A stretch of DNA of 28,255 nucleotides, taken from contig JAWXBM010000052.1 in the NCBI GenBank assembly GCA_034440115.1, positions 1-28,255 of the forward strand, written 5' to 3'. The position numbers and the translations under genes are program-made. This DNA is from JAWXBM01 sp034440115. GTDB lineage: Bacteria > Pseudomonadota > Gammaproteobacteria > Xanthomonadales > SZUA-36. The notes beneath the pieces are model-generated. The model was not told the origin of the DNA and did no database searches. It worked only from the letters and a program-made list of their open reading frames with translations. Shown here in pieces: positions 8,734-16,136 of this stretch. The stretch's first letter is position 1; each line of letters starts with the position of its first letter.

Positions 8734-9986
8734 AAGCGCCAGTCCTGAAAATTCCACTGAAAATTCCGCCAATTCAACGCAAACTCCTGGTGGGTTTGGC
8801 TGCTCGCGACTATCGCCATGAGTGGCTGATGTCGAGTTGCTTCGTGCTGGCCCTGGCGGCTGCACTGGTGCCCTTGCTGGTACTGTTCGGCCTGAAATAC
8901 GGCATCATCGACAACCTGCTCGACCCCATTCGGGAAGACCCGCGCTATCGCGAAATTGTCCCCAGCGGCAGTGGCAATTTCACACCCGCCTGGTTTGCAG
9001 AAATGTCTCAGCGGCCCGACGTCGCGTTTATTGTGCCAAAAACCCGCTCCATTGCCGCCACCATCAAAACCCGCATCACCGATAGCGATGTCGGGCGCAT
9101 CATCGACACCGAACTGATTCCGACCGCTGCGGGTGACCCGCTGTTTGACCAAAGCGTTACCGTTCCAGTTGGACTTGACCAGGTGATCGTGTCGGCCAAC
9201 GCCGCTGCCAAGCTGGGCGTGGAAGTGGGTGCCCGTCTTGACGGTATTTTGACCCGCCAGTTAAACGATGAGCAGCAGACCGTTATTCACGGCATGACGG
9301 TTACCGGCGTAGCCAGTGCCGGCGCCTTCAACCGCGACGGCTTGTTTGTTTCTACCGACTTCCTCACAGCCGTGGAGGACTTTCGTGACGGCCGCGCCGT
9401 GTTGGCCTTTGGCACTGAAGGTGCGCTCAGGCCAGATGCCAGCCGCGATTTCGCCGGCTTTCGACTTTATGCCGACAGTATCAACGACGTTACCCAACTC
9501 AGTTCCGACCTGCTGGCGCAGCAAATTGATGTGCGTACCAAGTCGGCCGACATTGATCTGGTCAAGGCGCTGGATCGCAATCTGAGTATTGTTTACTGGA
9601 TTATTGCGATTATCGTTATCAGCGGTTTTTGCCTGTCTTTTGGCACCAGCCTGTGGGCCAATGTGAACCGCAAAGCACGCGAGTTCAGCCTGTTGCGCCT
9701 GATTGGTTTCAGCGCTCAGGGCATCGTCTGGTTTCCGCTGATCCAGGCCCTGTTAACCGGCGCCCTGGGCTGGTTGTTGGCTTGCCTGGTCTATTTCCTG
9801 ATTCAATTCACGCTCAATGGTTTGTTCCTGGACAACATCGGTGCTGGTCAGTCCGTCTGCCGCCTGCATCCGGGTCATTTGCTGATGGCACTTGTTCTCA
9901 CGTTGATCGCAGCCATGCTGGCAGCCGCAGTCGGTGGCGTGCGTGTGGCTCGAATGGAACTCTCTGCCGGGCTCAAGGCTGCTTGA
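8730..9986 (+). CDS. FtsX-like ABC permease, TagS-like
   Basis: The inner-membrane partner of the preceding ATPase, 418 residues from a GTG overlapping the previous stop. The layout is typical of MacB/LolC/FtsX permeases. One helix near residues 32-55 is followed by a large periplasmic domain (about 56-285). Three helices form the C-terminal FtsX unit: 'IVYWIIAIIVISGFCLSFG', 'GIVWFPLIQALLTGALGWL' and 'HLLMALVLTLIAAMLAA'. The cytoplasmic loop 'REFSLLRLIGFSAQGI' is the conserved contact region of the family. Systems of this class transmit force or signals across the membrane rather than importing solutes. In context it probably works with the secreted vWA protein. It ends the operon: a fresh promoter-like sequence and a separate gene follow. 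Confidence 0.85.
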   Translation: MKAPVLKIPLKIPPIQRKLLVGLAARDYRHEWLMSSCFVLALAAALVPLLVLFGLKYGIIDNLLDPIREDPRYREIVPSGSGNFTPAWFAEMSQRPDVAFIVPKTRSIAATIKTRITDSDVGRIIDTELIPTAAGDPLFDQSVTVPVGLDQVIVSANAAAKLGVEVGARLDGILTRQLNDEQQTVIHGMTVTGVASAGAFNRDGLFVSTDFLTAVEDFRDGRAVLAFGTEGALRPDASRDFAGFRLYADSINDVTQLSSDLLAQQIDVRTKSADIDLVKALDRNLSIVYWIIAIIVISGFCLSFGTSLWANVNRKAREFSLLRLIGFSAQGIVWFPLIQALLTGALGWLLACLVYFLIQFTLNGLFLDNIGAGQSVCRLHPGHLLMALVLTLIAAMLAAAVGGVRVARMELSAGLKAA

Positions 9987-10011
9987 TAAAGACAGACTAA
10001 GGCGCGCGGCC

Positions 10012-10039
10012 TGTACTTTATTGCCGTCTCGCCTATAGT
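10012..10039 (+). promoter_or_regulatory. Putative sigma-70 promoter for the protease-hydrolase gene
   Basis: A TATAGT -10 (10034-10039) is preceded at 16 bases by TGTACT (10012-10017), which matches the -35 consensus at only three of six positions. Its location, 84 bases before the preferred start of the next gene, supports it; the sequence match alone is weak. Confidence 0.35.
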
Positions 10040-10122
10040 GAAGATGATGCGGGACACGGAAAAGCGCCTTGCCCCGCACAAACTTTGAAAAGCTACACAT
10101 AGGTATTCTGGGGGATGTGCGC

Positions 10123-12018
10123 ATGAAAACAGCAAGGACCGCCGAAGAAAAGACCGGAAAAGAAAAGGCCGGCAATCTCGGCCAGTTCAAACTCACCGCT
10201 CGAGTCGATGCACCCGATTTCCGCGATTTTATTTATCAGCCAGCACTTGTTGCTCTGAAACCCAAATTAACCATCCCGCGCAAACTGAATATTCGCCATC
10301 AGGGTAATAAGCCCGCCTGCACAGGTTTCGGATTGGCGGCGGTAATCGACCGCCTGATGGCCGTGGCCAAGTACAAGTCTGTTGGTGCTGCTGGTGTGAG
10401 TTCGCTGATGCTGTATGAAATGGCTCTGCGTTACGATGAATGGGCCGGCGAAGAGGATGAAGGTTCCAGTTGCCGTGGCGCCATCCAGGGCTGGTACAAC
10501 ATGGGCGTTTGCCAGGAAACGATTTACCCCTACACCCTGGACGCAAAGCCCAAGTGGAGCGTGGCTGCGGCCAAAGACGCCCGTAACCAAACCATCGGCG
10601 CTTATTTCCGCATGAGCACGCGAATCTCTGACTACCATGCCGCGCTGAATGAAGTGGGAGCCATTTACTGCTCTGCCCTGGTGCATAAAGGCTGGGATGA
10701 ACCCGACACCAACAGCGGCCACATCAAAACTCAAAAGCCCACCCTGGGTGGTCATGCTTTTGCCATTGTCGGCTATGACCAGGATGGCTTCTGGATACAA
10801 AACTCGTGGGGCAAGGAATGGGGCAAAAATGGAACCGCCCTTTGGACTTATGAGGACTGGCACCTCAACCTGCAGGATGCCTGGGTGTTCCAAATGGCCC
10901 TGCCGACACCGAAAATCTGGCATTTACCGGCGCGCACTGTGGCCAGCGAAGCCGGGGCTGAAAGCTCACCCAAACCCACCCGCACTGAAATTGCCGGGCA
11001 TTTTGTGCATATCGATGACGGGCAATACCATGCCACGGGTCGCTATTGGAGTAATCATGAAGACGTTCAGTTGACGGCTGATTTGCTGGCTGGATCAACC
11101 GACTATCAGCACCTGCTGTTTTACGCGCATGGTGGCCTGAACAGCCCCGAAGCCTCCGCCTGTCGTATCGCGGCGATGAAAAACACCTTCAAACAGAACG
11201 GCATTTATCCCTACCACTGGATGTACGACACAGGTCTTCTGGAAGAGCTCAAGGATGTCGTCCTGGGCCGAGCCCGCAGCGCCCAACGCCGAGCCGGTGG
11301 TGCACTTGACTGGATAGATAAAATCCTCGAGAAAGCCACCCGCGTGCCGGGGCGGGCATTGTGGCGTGAGATGAAATCAGGCGCCGAACTGCCTTTTGCT
11401 GACCGGCCCATCGCAGCCACTCAGGACTATGCCGGAACTCAGGTGCTCAAGGCATTTATTACTGCTTTGACTGCCACTGACAAACCCAAAAAAATCCATC
11501 TGGTGGGCCACAGCACCGGCATGATATTGCTCAGCTATTTGCTGCATCGCCTGAGCAAGCAAGCACCGCAATTACAAATCCATACCGTCAGCCTGTTGGC
11601 ACCGGCGGGCACGGTGGATCTGTTTAGCAACGTGCTGCAACCGTTTCTGAAAGCTCCTTTTCCGGACTTTCGAATTTCCGAAATGACCCTCTACAACCTC
11701 AATCGCCGCCTCGAAAAAGACGATGATGTCGGCAAGGTGTACAACAAGTCCCTGCTCTACCTGGTATCAAGGGCCTTTGAAGAGGAACTGCCGGAAAAAA
11801 TTCTGGGCATGGCGAAATACAGCGAAACCGTGGAGCGGAGAAAATTGCCGCGCCTGACCATTCACTATTCCGATGGCAATGTTCCGGGCGCGCGGGTAAG
11901 CGCCAGTGCATCACACGGCGGTTTTGACAACGATGCGCTGACCATGAACCACATTTTGCGTCGTATCCTGAACAAGAAGCCGGTTATTGAATTCAGCGCG
12001 GATAACCTGAAGTACTGA
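10123..12018 (+). CDS. Papain-like (C1) cysteine protease fused to an alpha/beta hydrolase
   Basis: 631 residues from the ATG at 10123, preceded by GGGGGA at a good distance; a TTG at 10069 in frame is less likely. The N-terminal half is a C1 peptidase: an oxyanion Gln (about 60) and nucleophile Cys (about 66) in 'RHQGNKPACTGFG', His (about 211) in 'GGHAFAIVGYD' and Asn (about 227) in 'IQNSWGKEWG'. The C-terminal half is an alpha/beta hydrolase: an HGG oxyanion motif (about 336, 'YAHGGLNS'), the nucleophile elbow GHSTG (Ser about 464) and a candidate catalytic His in 'SHGGFDND'. There is no signal peptide or membrane segment. Fusion of a papain fold with an esterase/lipase fold is uncommon. 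The architecture could suit an effector or toxin, or a degradative enzyme; the sequence does not decide. All recognisable catalytic residues are present, so both halves may be active. Confidence 0.8.
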   Translation: MKTARTAEEKTGKEKAGNLGQFKLTARVDAPDFRDFIYQPALVALKPKLTIPRKLNIRHQGNKPACTGFGLAAVIDRLMAVAKYKSVGAAGVSSLMLYEMALRYDEWAGEEDEGSSCRGAIQGWYNMGVCQETIYPYTLDAKPKWSVAAAKDARNQTIGAYFRMSTRISDYHAALNEVGAIYCSALVHKGWDEPDTNSGHIKTQKPTLGGHAFAIVGYDQDGFWIQNSWGKEWGKNGTALWTYEDWHLNLQDAWVFQMALPTPKIWHLPARTVASEAGAESSPKPTRTEIAGHFVHIDDGQYHATGRYWSNHEDVQLTADLLAGSTDYQHLLFYAHGGLNSPEASACRIAAMKNTFKQNGIYPYHWMYDTGLLEELKDVVLGRARSAQRRAGGALDWIDKILEKATRVPGRALWREMKSGAELPFADRPIAATQDYAGTQVLKAFITALTATDKPKKIHLVGHSTGMILLSYLLHRLSKQAPQLQIHTVSLLAPAGTVDLFSNVLQPFLKAPFPDFRISEMTLYNLNRRLEKDDDVGKVYNKSLLYLVSRAFEEELPEKILGMAKYSETVERRKLPRLTIHYSDGNVPGARVSASASHGGFDNDALTMNHILRRILNKKPVIEFSADNLKY

Positions 12019-12032
12019 ATTGCAATCGTAAA

Positions 12033-12170
12033 ATGACAACGCAACCCTGCCCTTGTGGCTACCTGGGTGATAGTCGTGGTCGTTGTCATTGTTCAGCGGA
12101 TCAGATCAACCGCTACAAAAGCCGAATTTCTGGGCCTTTGCTGGTGTTCCGCCTGGTGTTTTTTCCCTGA
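12033..12170 (+). pseudogene. Fragment of ComM/YifB Mg-chelatase-like ATPase
   Basis: A 45-codon open stretch begins at an ATG (12033). It reads QPCPCGYLGDSRGRC, then HCSADQINRYKSRISGPLL, and then loses similarity and stops at 12170. This is the conserved Cys-rich region of ComM/YifB, where MNPCPCGYLGD leads to a C-x-C site, then 'RY.SR.SGPLLDRIDL'. Only about 36 of some 500 residues remain, cut just before LDRIDL, so it is a remnant, not a working gene. A perfect 10-bp inverted repeat (AATGACAACG at 12032-12041, CGTTGTCATT at 12081-12090) overlaps it. The fragment marks an old recombination or insertion junction between the protease gene and the toxin-antitoxin pair. Confidence 0.75.
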
Positions 12171-12198
12171 TTGCGGTGCTGAATAAATCAGCAACAGC

Positions 12199-12909
12199 TT
12201 ATCTCAGCACCCTGCGCAGCTTGCGAATGTGTCCCCACACAACCGCCTTGGGCAAACTTATCGCCATGGCCTGCATGCATCGTTCCAACCAGTCGGTGCG
12301 GCTTTGCAATCGCTCGATAGCTTTCGCCAGATCACGGCTGATGGCCAAACCATATGCCCCTTCCGCTTTCGCGATGGCCGTGCGCAGTAAGGCCAGCGAT
12401 GGATTCATCATCGCAAGGTCAATGATATCGCGATTGAAAACACCGTCGTCATTCCAGCGATCCGAATTGGCCAGCAACTTGCTGGTGGCCATATCCAATG
12501 GGGTCAGCGACGCGACTCCGCAAACCTCATCCTTGGCGCCGGGCGCATCGAGTGCTATCCGCCCTTCAAGAATGATCTCGAATTTGATCGGCCGGTCTGC
12601 GCCCTGCAACATCGTCCGTATCCCGTATTGATCCGCGCGTATCTCGCGGGTCTGCACCAAAGGCACTGCACCTGTGCGGACGATCGCGGCGATTCCGTCC
12701 TGGCCGGTAAGCAACTGGCGAAGCTCACGATAACTGGCAACATCTGACACCAGAAAATCAATGTCCATCGACTCACGATATTCGCCATAGCGAAGCGCAA
12801 GCCCTGTACCGCCGCCAAACAGGCAATGGTTCTCCCGCAACAAAGCACCATCCAGCGTGCTCAGGACATGTGCGATTTGCCGATGGTGTGGACGATCAAA
12901 CATTTCCAT
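12199..12909 (-). CDS. AbiEii/AbiGii-family nucleotidyltransferase toxin
   Basis: 236 residues. The nucleotidyltransferase core is 'FGGGTGLALRYGEYRESMDIDFLVS' split as GGGTGLAL and SMDIDFLV, where the two Asp residues bind metal; 'TPLDMATSKLLANSDRWNDD' is also typical of the AbiEii family. Members are toxins that modify tRNA or other targets with nucleotides and give phage defence by abortive infection. The gene overlaps the upstream XRE-type antitoxin by 14 bases, so the pair is co-translated. A second Met two codons in (12903) could be the true start. The usual AbiEi antitoxin is not seen; the partner is an XRE helix-turn-helix protein, an arrangement also found in this family. It lies beside a ComM remnant, which suggests acquisition at a hotspot. 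Confidence 0.85.
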   Translation of the reverse strand: MEMFDRPHHRQIAHVLSTLDGALLRENHCLFGGGTGLALRYGEYRESMDIDFLVSDVASYRELRQLLTGQDGIAAIVRTGAVPLVQTREIRADQYGIRTMLQGADRPIKFEIILEGRIALDAPGAKDEVCGVASLTPLDMATSKLLANSDRWNDDGVFNRDIIDLAMMNPSLALLRTAIAKAEGAYGLAISRDLAKAIERLQSRTDWLERCMQAMAISLPKAVVWGHIRKLRRVLR

Positions 12910-13387
12910 TTTGCCCGCCTAGACCCAGACGCAAGGCATCGATCAACTGCTGCTCATGCGGCTCCAGCGTCTGCATATCGATATGCCTCCAGTTGCGCTC
13001 GTAGATGTTCAGCGCTTCTGTCGGCAGCAGCGCCTCGCCACCGTGAACTTGCCAGGCAAGCTGCTTGAGTTGAGGATAGTCAGATAAATTGATTCTCGCG
13101 GGAATCCAACCGGTCAGGCCGGCATTCGGCGCAGTGTTGGCCCGCGCAGCAACATCGGCAATCATGAAATTCATGTTCAGCACCTGCATCGCATTCAGGT
13201 ATGCGCCCATGGTGACCGCAGGCACGCCTTTTTCTATGCGATGAAAAGTGACGCGCGACATCCCGGCGGCCTCCGCTGCAGCAATAGCGCTGATGCGCAA
13301 CGCTTTGCGATGCGCACGAATCTGCTTGCCCAGAGCGATAAGCTTAGCGGCAGTGACAATTGCAATATTGGGTGAAGGTGCCGGCAT
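12896..13387 (-). CDS. XRE-family helix-turn-helix antitoxin/regulator
   Basis: 163 residues. The HTH lies near residues 20-70: 'LGKQIRAHRKALRISAIAAA', then 'AGMSRVTFHRIEKG', the classic XRE recognition helix and its turn. The rest is unassigned and probably binds the toxin. It is first in the operon, overlapping the toxin start by 14 bases. A near-consensus promoter lies immediately upstream: its predicted transcription start is only a few bases before this ATG, and I see no Shine-Dalgarno. The message may therefore be leaderless. Inverted TGTTTC boxes flank the promoter and are a plausible self-repression operator. The role as antitoxin follows from operon position next to an AbiEii-type toxin. 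Confidence 0.8.
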   Translation of the reverse strand: MPAPSPNIAIVTAAKLIALGKQIRAHRKALRISAIAAAEAAGMSRVTFHRIEKGVPAVTMGAYLNAMQVLNMNFMIADVAARANTAPNAGLTGWIPARINLSDYPQLKQLAWQVHGGEALLPTEALNIYERNWRHIDMQTLEPHEQQLIDALRLGLGGQNGNV

Positions 13388-13389
13388 AG

Positions 13390-13437
13390 TGTTTCACATT
13401 ATGCTCATATTGCATGTATTGTCAATAATAAGAAACA
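13390..13437 (-). promoter_or_regulatory. Toxin-antitoxin promoter with flanking inverted operator boxes
   Basis: Read on the minus strand, TTGACA (13425-13420, perfect) and CATAAT (13403-13398, 5 of 6) are separated by 16 bases. The boxes TGTTTCACATT (13390-13400) and, inverted, TGTTTCTTATT (13437-13427) match at 9 of 11 positions and bracket the promoter. The layout fits autoregulation by the XRE protein. Confidence 0.7.
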
Positions 13438-13567
13438 TAATTAGTTATTGGACAGGTTAAAGAGCAGCAAGGGGGCTCAGTTTCGAAGCCGCCGCACCTG
13501 TTCCCTGAAAGTTTCGGACCCTAGCCCGTTTGGCTGATCCGGGCTGGTACGCTGAACGTGAGTATCT

Positions 13568-13852
13568 TCAGAGCTGGGACTTGAAATAGCGAAAGGAGTG
13601 CTTGAATGCGTTGCCGACCTTCTCCATTTCAGCGACCATTTTGTCCCAGCCTGCTTCCCCGGTGGTTTTCAATTCATCCAACTTGGCGCTGGCCTTCTTT
13701 GACTGCGCCCGCAAATCTGCCATTTCCTTTTTGTACTTGTCCTGCAGTTCTTTTTTGGTACTCTTTGATTTGTCTGCCAGCTTGTCGAGTTGGGCATTGA
13801 TAGCATCGAGTTGGGATTTCATCTTTGCAACGTATTCGTCTCGTTTTGACAT
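13568..13852 (-). CDS. Small coiled-coil protein, sll1863-type stress response family
   Basis: 94 residues from the ATG at 13852, preceded by GGAAAAGG. The start MSKRDEYVAKMKSQLDAIN and the following heptad-rich, Lys/Glu/Asp/Ala-dense sequence are typical of the small sll1863-like coiled-coil family. 'TGEAGWDKMVAEMEKVGNAFKHSFRYF' is the amphipathic tail. It is entirely helical, with no signal peptide or membrane segment. Family members are annotated as stress-response proteins; the mechanism is not known to me. A longer in-frame ORF exists to 14065, but its extra N-terminal part overlaps the divergent promoter and looks non-coding. The gene stands alone on the minus strand between the toxin-antitoxin pair and the sigma-factor operon. 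Confidence 0.7.
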   Translation of the reverse strand: MSKRDEYVAKMKSQLDAINAQLDKLADKSKSTKKELQDKYKKEMADLRAQSKKASAKLDELKTTGEAGWDKMVAEMEKVGNAFKHSFRYFKSQL

Positions 13853-14029
13853 ATAACCTTTTCCTTCATCTTTAATGGAGCAGAGGGCGGTGCAGAGGTA
13901 CAGACCCATTTTAAAAAGGAAATCTATTCGACCTGCTGCGCGCTGTCTGTGCGGCATCGCACATGTTTCTTTTGCGCCGCAGATGGCATCCAGCTTCTTA
14001 CCCATTGAATCTATCCAAGGGTGCCATAA

Positions 14030-14058
14030 GTGTAATAACTTGTACCATGGCAACGACT
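14030..14058 (+). promoter_or_regulatory. ECF-type promoter of the sigma-factor operon (site 1)
   Basis: GTGTAATAA starts at 14030; CGACTGA starts at 14054, with 18 bases between GTGTAA and CGACT. The same motif at the same spacing lies upstream of bufA1 and arsS. The predicted transcription start near 14064 rules out translation from the ATG at 14047. Confidence 0.7.
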
Positions 14059-14092
14059 GAGTCACTAAAGGTAAAAACGATTGAGTTTCCGT

Positions 14093-14176
14093 ATGACAAA
14101 AACAGGATTATTTACCAGTCCATTGCCGTTTTCAAACAATGCCAGACATGCCTTGCAACTGGACGTGTGCCCTTGA
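14093..14176 (+). CDS. Possible 27-residue leader peptide upstream of the oxidoreductase
   Basis: An ATG at 14093 opens a 27-codon frame (starting MTKTGLFTS, ending QLDVCP) inside the predicted leader of the sigma operon. Its TGA (14174-14176) overlaps a TTG (14173) that could start the oxidoreductase, as TTGA. The same kind of overlap joins other genes here. There is only a weak GAG upstream and I recognise no family. It may be a coupling or regulatory leader, or chance. Confidence 0.3.
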   Translation: MTKTGLFTSPLPFSNNARHALQLDVCP

Positions 14177-15282
14177 ATCGTCTGGTCCTGGCTGGCGGTG
14201 GGCATGCTCACTTGTCGGTGTTGCAAGCGCTGGCGGAGAGAGAAATTTCTGGCGTAGAAGTCGTCCTGGTGACGCCGTCTGAGTTCCAGGATTATTCCGG
14301 AATGTTGCCTGGCTGGATTGCCGGTCATTATGCGTTGCCACAATGTCAGATCAATTTGCAACACCTGGTGCAATCGGGGAATGTCCGCATGGTGACAAGT
14401 GAAATCGCGGACATGAACGCAGACCAACGTTGCGTGAGATTGGCCGACGGGCAGCGGATTGAGTATGACCTGTTGTCTCTGGATACCGGCAGTGAAATCG
14501 ACACTTCGTTGCTGGAACTGACGGGTGACAAGCTTCTGCCGGCCAAACCGTTAGCTGAATTTTTCTCGGCCTGGCCGCGGATTTTGAGCCAGGCAACGGA
14601 CCAACCAAGCTATCGTTTGGTGATTGTCGGCGGCGGCGCCGCCGGTGTGGAACTGGCATTGGCAGCGCGCCATGCCTTTAAGCTTGCAGGTATAGACAGG
14701 CGTGTAGAGTTGGTTGTTTCTGAAGGCGGTTTGTTGGAGGGGCATGCGCACGGCGTAAAGCGTCGGGTTATGCGCTTCATAGATAGCGTGAACATTGTGG
14801 TGCATCGACTGAGCGCAGTCGGGACACCAGAGGGAGTGCTACTGGCAGACGGCACCCATCTACCTGCGAATCGTGTGATTGCCGCGACGGGTAAGCGCGC
14901 CCCTTGCTGGTTAAAAATGTCGAAACTGAAGCTGGATGAGGCCGGTTTCATCGCTGTTGATGGACAGCAACGAAGTCTTTCACATTCAAATGTCTTCGCC
15001 GCTGGCGACGTATGTGCGCGACAAGACATGGTCGTTGAACGTTCCGGTGTGCACGCCGTCCATTCCGGCCCCATTCTTGCGGCAAACCTGCGGGTCACCC
15101 TGACAGACGGCACCTTGAAAACGTACCGGCCACGTCGCCACTCACTCTATTTGCTCGCCTGCGGACCACAATACGCCATCGCCTCCTGGGGCCCCTTCAG
15201 TGCCGAGGGCAAGTGGGTATGGCGCTGGAAAGACTGGATTGACCGCCGCTTTGTTGAACGATTTTCAGGTCCGGAACAATGA
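14167..15282 (+). CDS. FAD/NAD(P)-dependent oxidoreductase, NDH-2/SelD-N-terminal-like
   Basis: It binds FAD and a pyridine nucleotide. 'RLVLAGGGHAHLSVLQAL' is the N-terminal FAD fold, 'SEFQDYSGMLPGWIAGHY' is characteristic of the branch related to the oxidoreductase domain fused to SelD, 'RLVIVGGGAAGVELALA' is the second Rossmann motif, and 'SNVFAAGDVC' is the C-terminal FAD site. I chose the GTG at 14167 (371 residues). TTG 14173 is equally good. An ATG at 14047 would add 40 residues but lies before the predicted transcription start. No ribosome site is strong. It is the first gene of an operon with nrtS, the ECF sigma factor and the anti-sigma factor. The C-terminal region 'YRPRRHSLYLLACGPQYAIAS' fits membrane-associated relatives. 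The electron donor and acceptor cannot be read from sequence. Confidence 0.82.
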   Translation: MPLNRLVLAGGGHAHLSVLQALAEREISGVEVVLVTPSEFQDYSGMLPGWIAGHYALPQCQINLQHLVQSGNVRMVTSEIADMNADQRCVRLADGQRIEYDLLSLDTGSEIDTSLLELTGDKLLPAKPLAEFFSAWPRILSQATDQPSYRLVIVGGGAAGVELALAARHAFKLAGIDRRVELVVSEGGLLEGHAHGVKRRVMRFIDSVNIVVHRLSAVGTPEGVLLADGTHLPANRVIAATGKRAPCWLKMSKLKLDEAGFIAVDGQQRSLSHSNVFAAGDVCARQDMVVERSGVHAVHSGPILAANLRVTLTDGTLKTYRPRRHSLYLLACGPQYAIASWGPFSAEGKWVWRWKDWIDRRFVERFSGPEQ

Positions 15283-15291
15283 TTTACCAAC

Positions 15292-15525
15292 ATGACTCAA
15301 CTTAATCCTTCCTTATTGCAATTGGCGTTTTCGGCTCGCATCATGCGCAACGCACTGAAGGTGTCGCTGGTGGTGGGGACTTTACTGAATTGTCTGAATC
15401 AAGGCGAAGCGATTTTGGCGGGAGGGGCCATTTCATGGTTTCATCTGGTGATGAACTATATGGTGCCGTTTTGTGTTGCAAATTATAGTGCCGCGAAGAA
15501 TGAAAAAATGAGGACTAGCGATTGA
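15292..15525 (+). CDS. nrtS: NrtS-type small nitrate/nitrite transporter
   Basis: 77 residues with two predicted membrane helices (about 20-42, 'ALKVSLVVGTLLNCLNQGEAIL', and about 46-66, 'ISWFHLVMNYMVPFCVANYS'). The loop 'LNQGEAIL.G..ISW' and the C-terminal 'MVPFCVANYSA' are the NrtS family pattern. NrtS proteins are small inner-membrane transporters for nitrate and nitrite. It begins 10 bases after the oxidoreductase stop and its TGA overlaps the TTG of the sigma factor (TTGA), so it is firmly inside this operon. Why an anion transporter should be in a sigma-factor operon is not clear; an oxidoreductase-transporter link to nitrosative or redox stress is possible. Confidence 0.8.
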   Translation: MTQLNPSLLQLAFSARIMRNALKVSLVVGTLLNCLNQGEAILAGGAISWFHLVMNYMVPFCVANYSAAKNEKMRTSD

Positions 15526-16136
15526 CAAAATATGAAGCAAATCTGGAAAACGTTTCGCTACTCGGAGATGCTGAATTCCTGGAGGATTTACGTCTGCAAA
15601 TGCATAAATTTGCCACCTTGCAACTCAGCGACAGCCAACTCGCCGAAGATGCGGTGCAAGACGCCTTTATCGGTGCGTTGAAAAACGCCAAATCATTTGC
15701 CGGGCGTGCCGCATTGAAAACCTGGGTGTTCGCAATACTGAAAAACAAGATCGCCGATATATTGCGTCAGAAACAACGCCTTGCTCATGTCAGCAGCCTG
15801 TCTGCCGACGATCAAGAGGAAAGCGCGGTTGCTGGGCTATTTGATACCAACGGCAGATGGCATGCTGCCGAGCGACCCGCCAATTGGGCGAATCCCGAGG
15901 GCTCCATGCGCGAAGGGCAATTCTGGCACGTGTTTGAATCCTGCTTGGACAAGCTTCCCGGAAATCTGGCACGGGTGTTTATGATGCGCGAATATATCCA
16001 ACTCGAATCCGACGAAATTTGTTCCACAGTCGGCATCTCCGTCAGCAATCTCAACGTCATTATGTACCGCGCCCGTGTACGTTTGCGCGAGTGTCTGGAA
16101 AACCATTGGTTTATGAAAAAGGAAGAGTCATGCTGA
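15522..16136 (+). CDS. ECF (sigma-70 family) sigma factor
   Basis: 204 residues from a TTG that overlaps the nrtS stop. Region 2 lies around residues 20-85: 'LSDSQLAEDAVQDAFIGALK' and 'FAGRAALKTWVFAILKNKIAD', the -10 recognition helices. Region 4 lies around 145-200: 'LPGNLARVFMMREYIQLESD', then a helix-turn-helix 'TVGISVSNLNVIMYRARVRL' that reads the -35. The linker is longer than average. It is followed at once by a zf-HC2 anti-sigma gene (7-base overlap). Four copies of a GTGTAA...CGACT promoter motif are found in the window, one before its own operon, so it probably controls itself plus the bufferin and arsenosugar operons. The target motif is inferred, not tested. The ECF class is certain. 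Confidence 0.88.
   Translation: MTKYEANLENVSLLGDAEFLEDLRLQMHKFATLQLSDSQLAEDAVQDAFIGALKNAKSFAGRAALKTWVFAILKNKIADILRQKQRLAHVSSLSADDQEESAVAGLFDTNGRWHAAERPANWANPEGSMREGQFWHVFESCLDKLPGNLARVFMMREYIQLESDEICSTVGISVSNLNVIMYRARVRLRECLENHWFMKKEESC

Noticed and set aside
13970..13999. GGGTAAGAA with 18 bases to CGGCG, facing the coiled-coil gene
   Set aside because: The -10 half does not match CGACT; too weak to call a fifth site.
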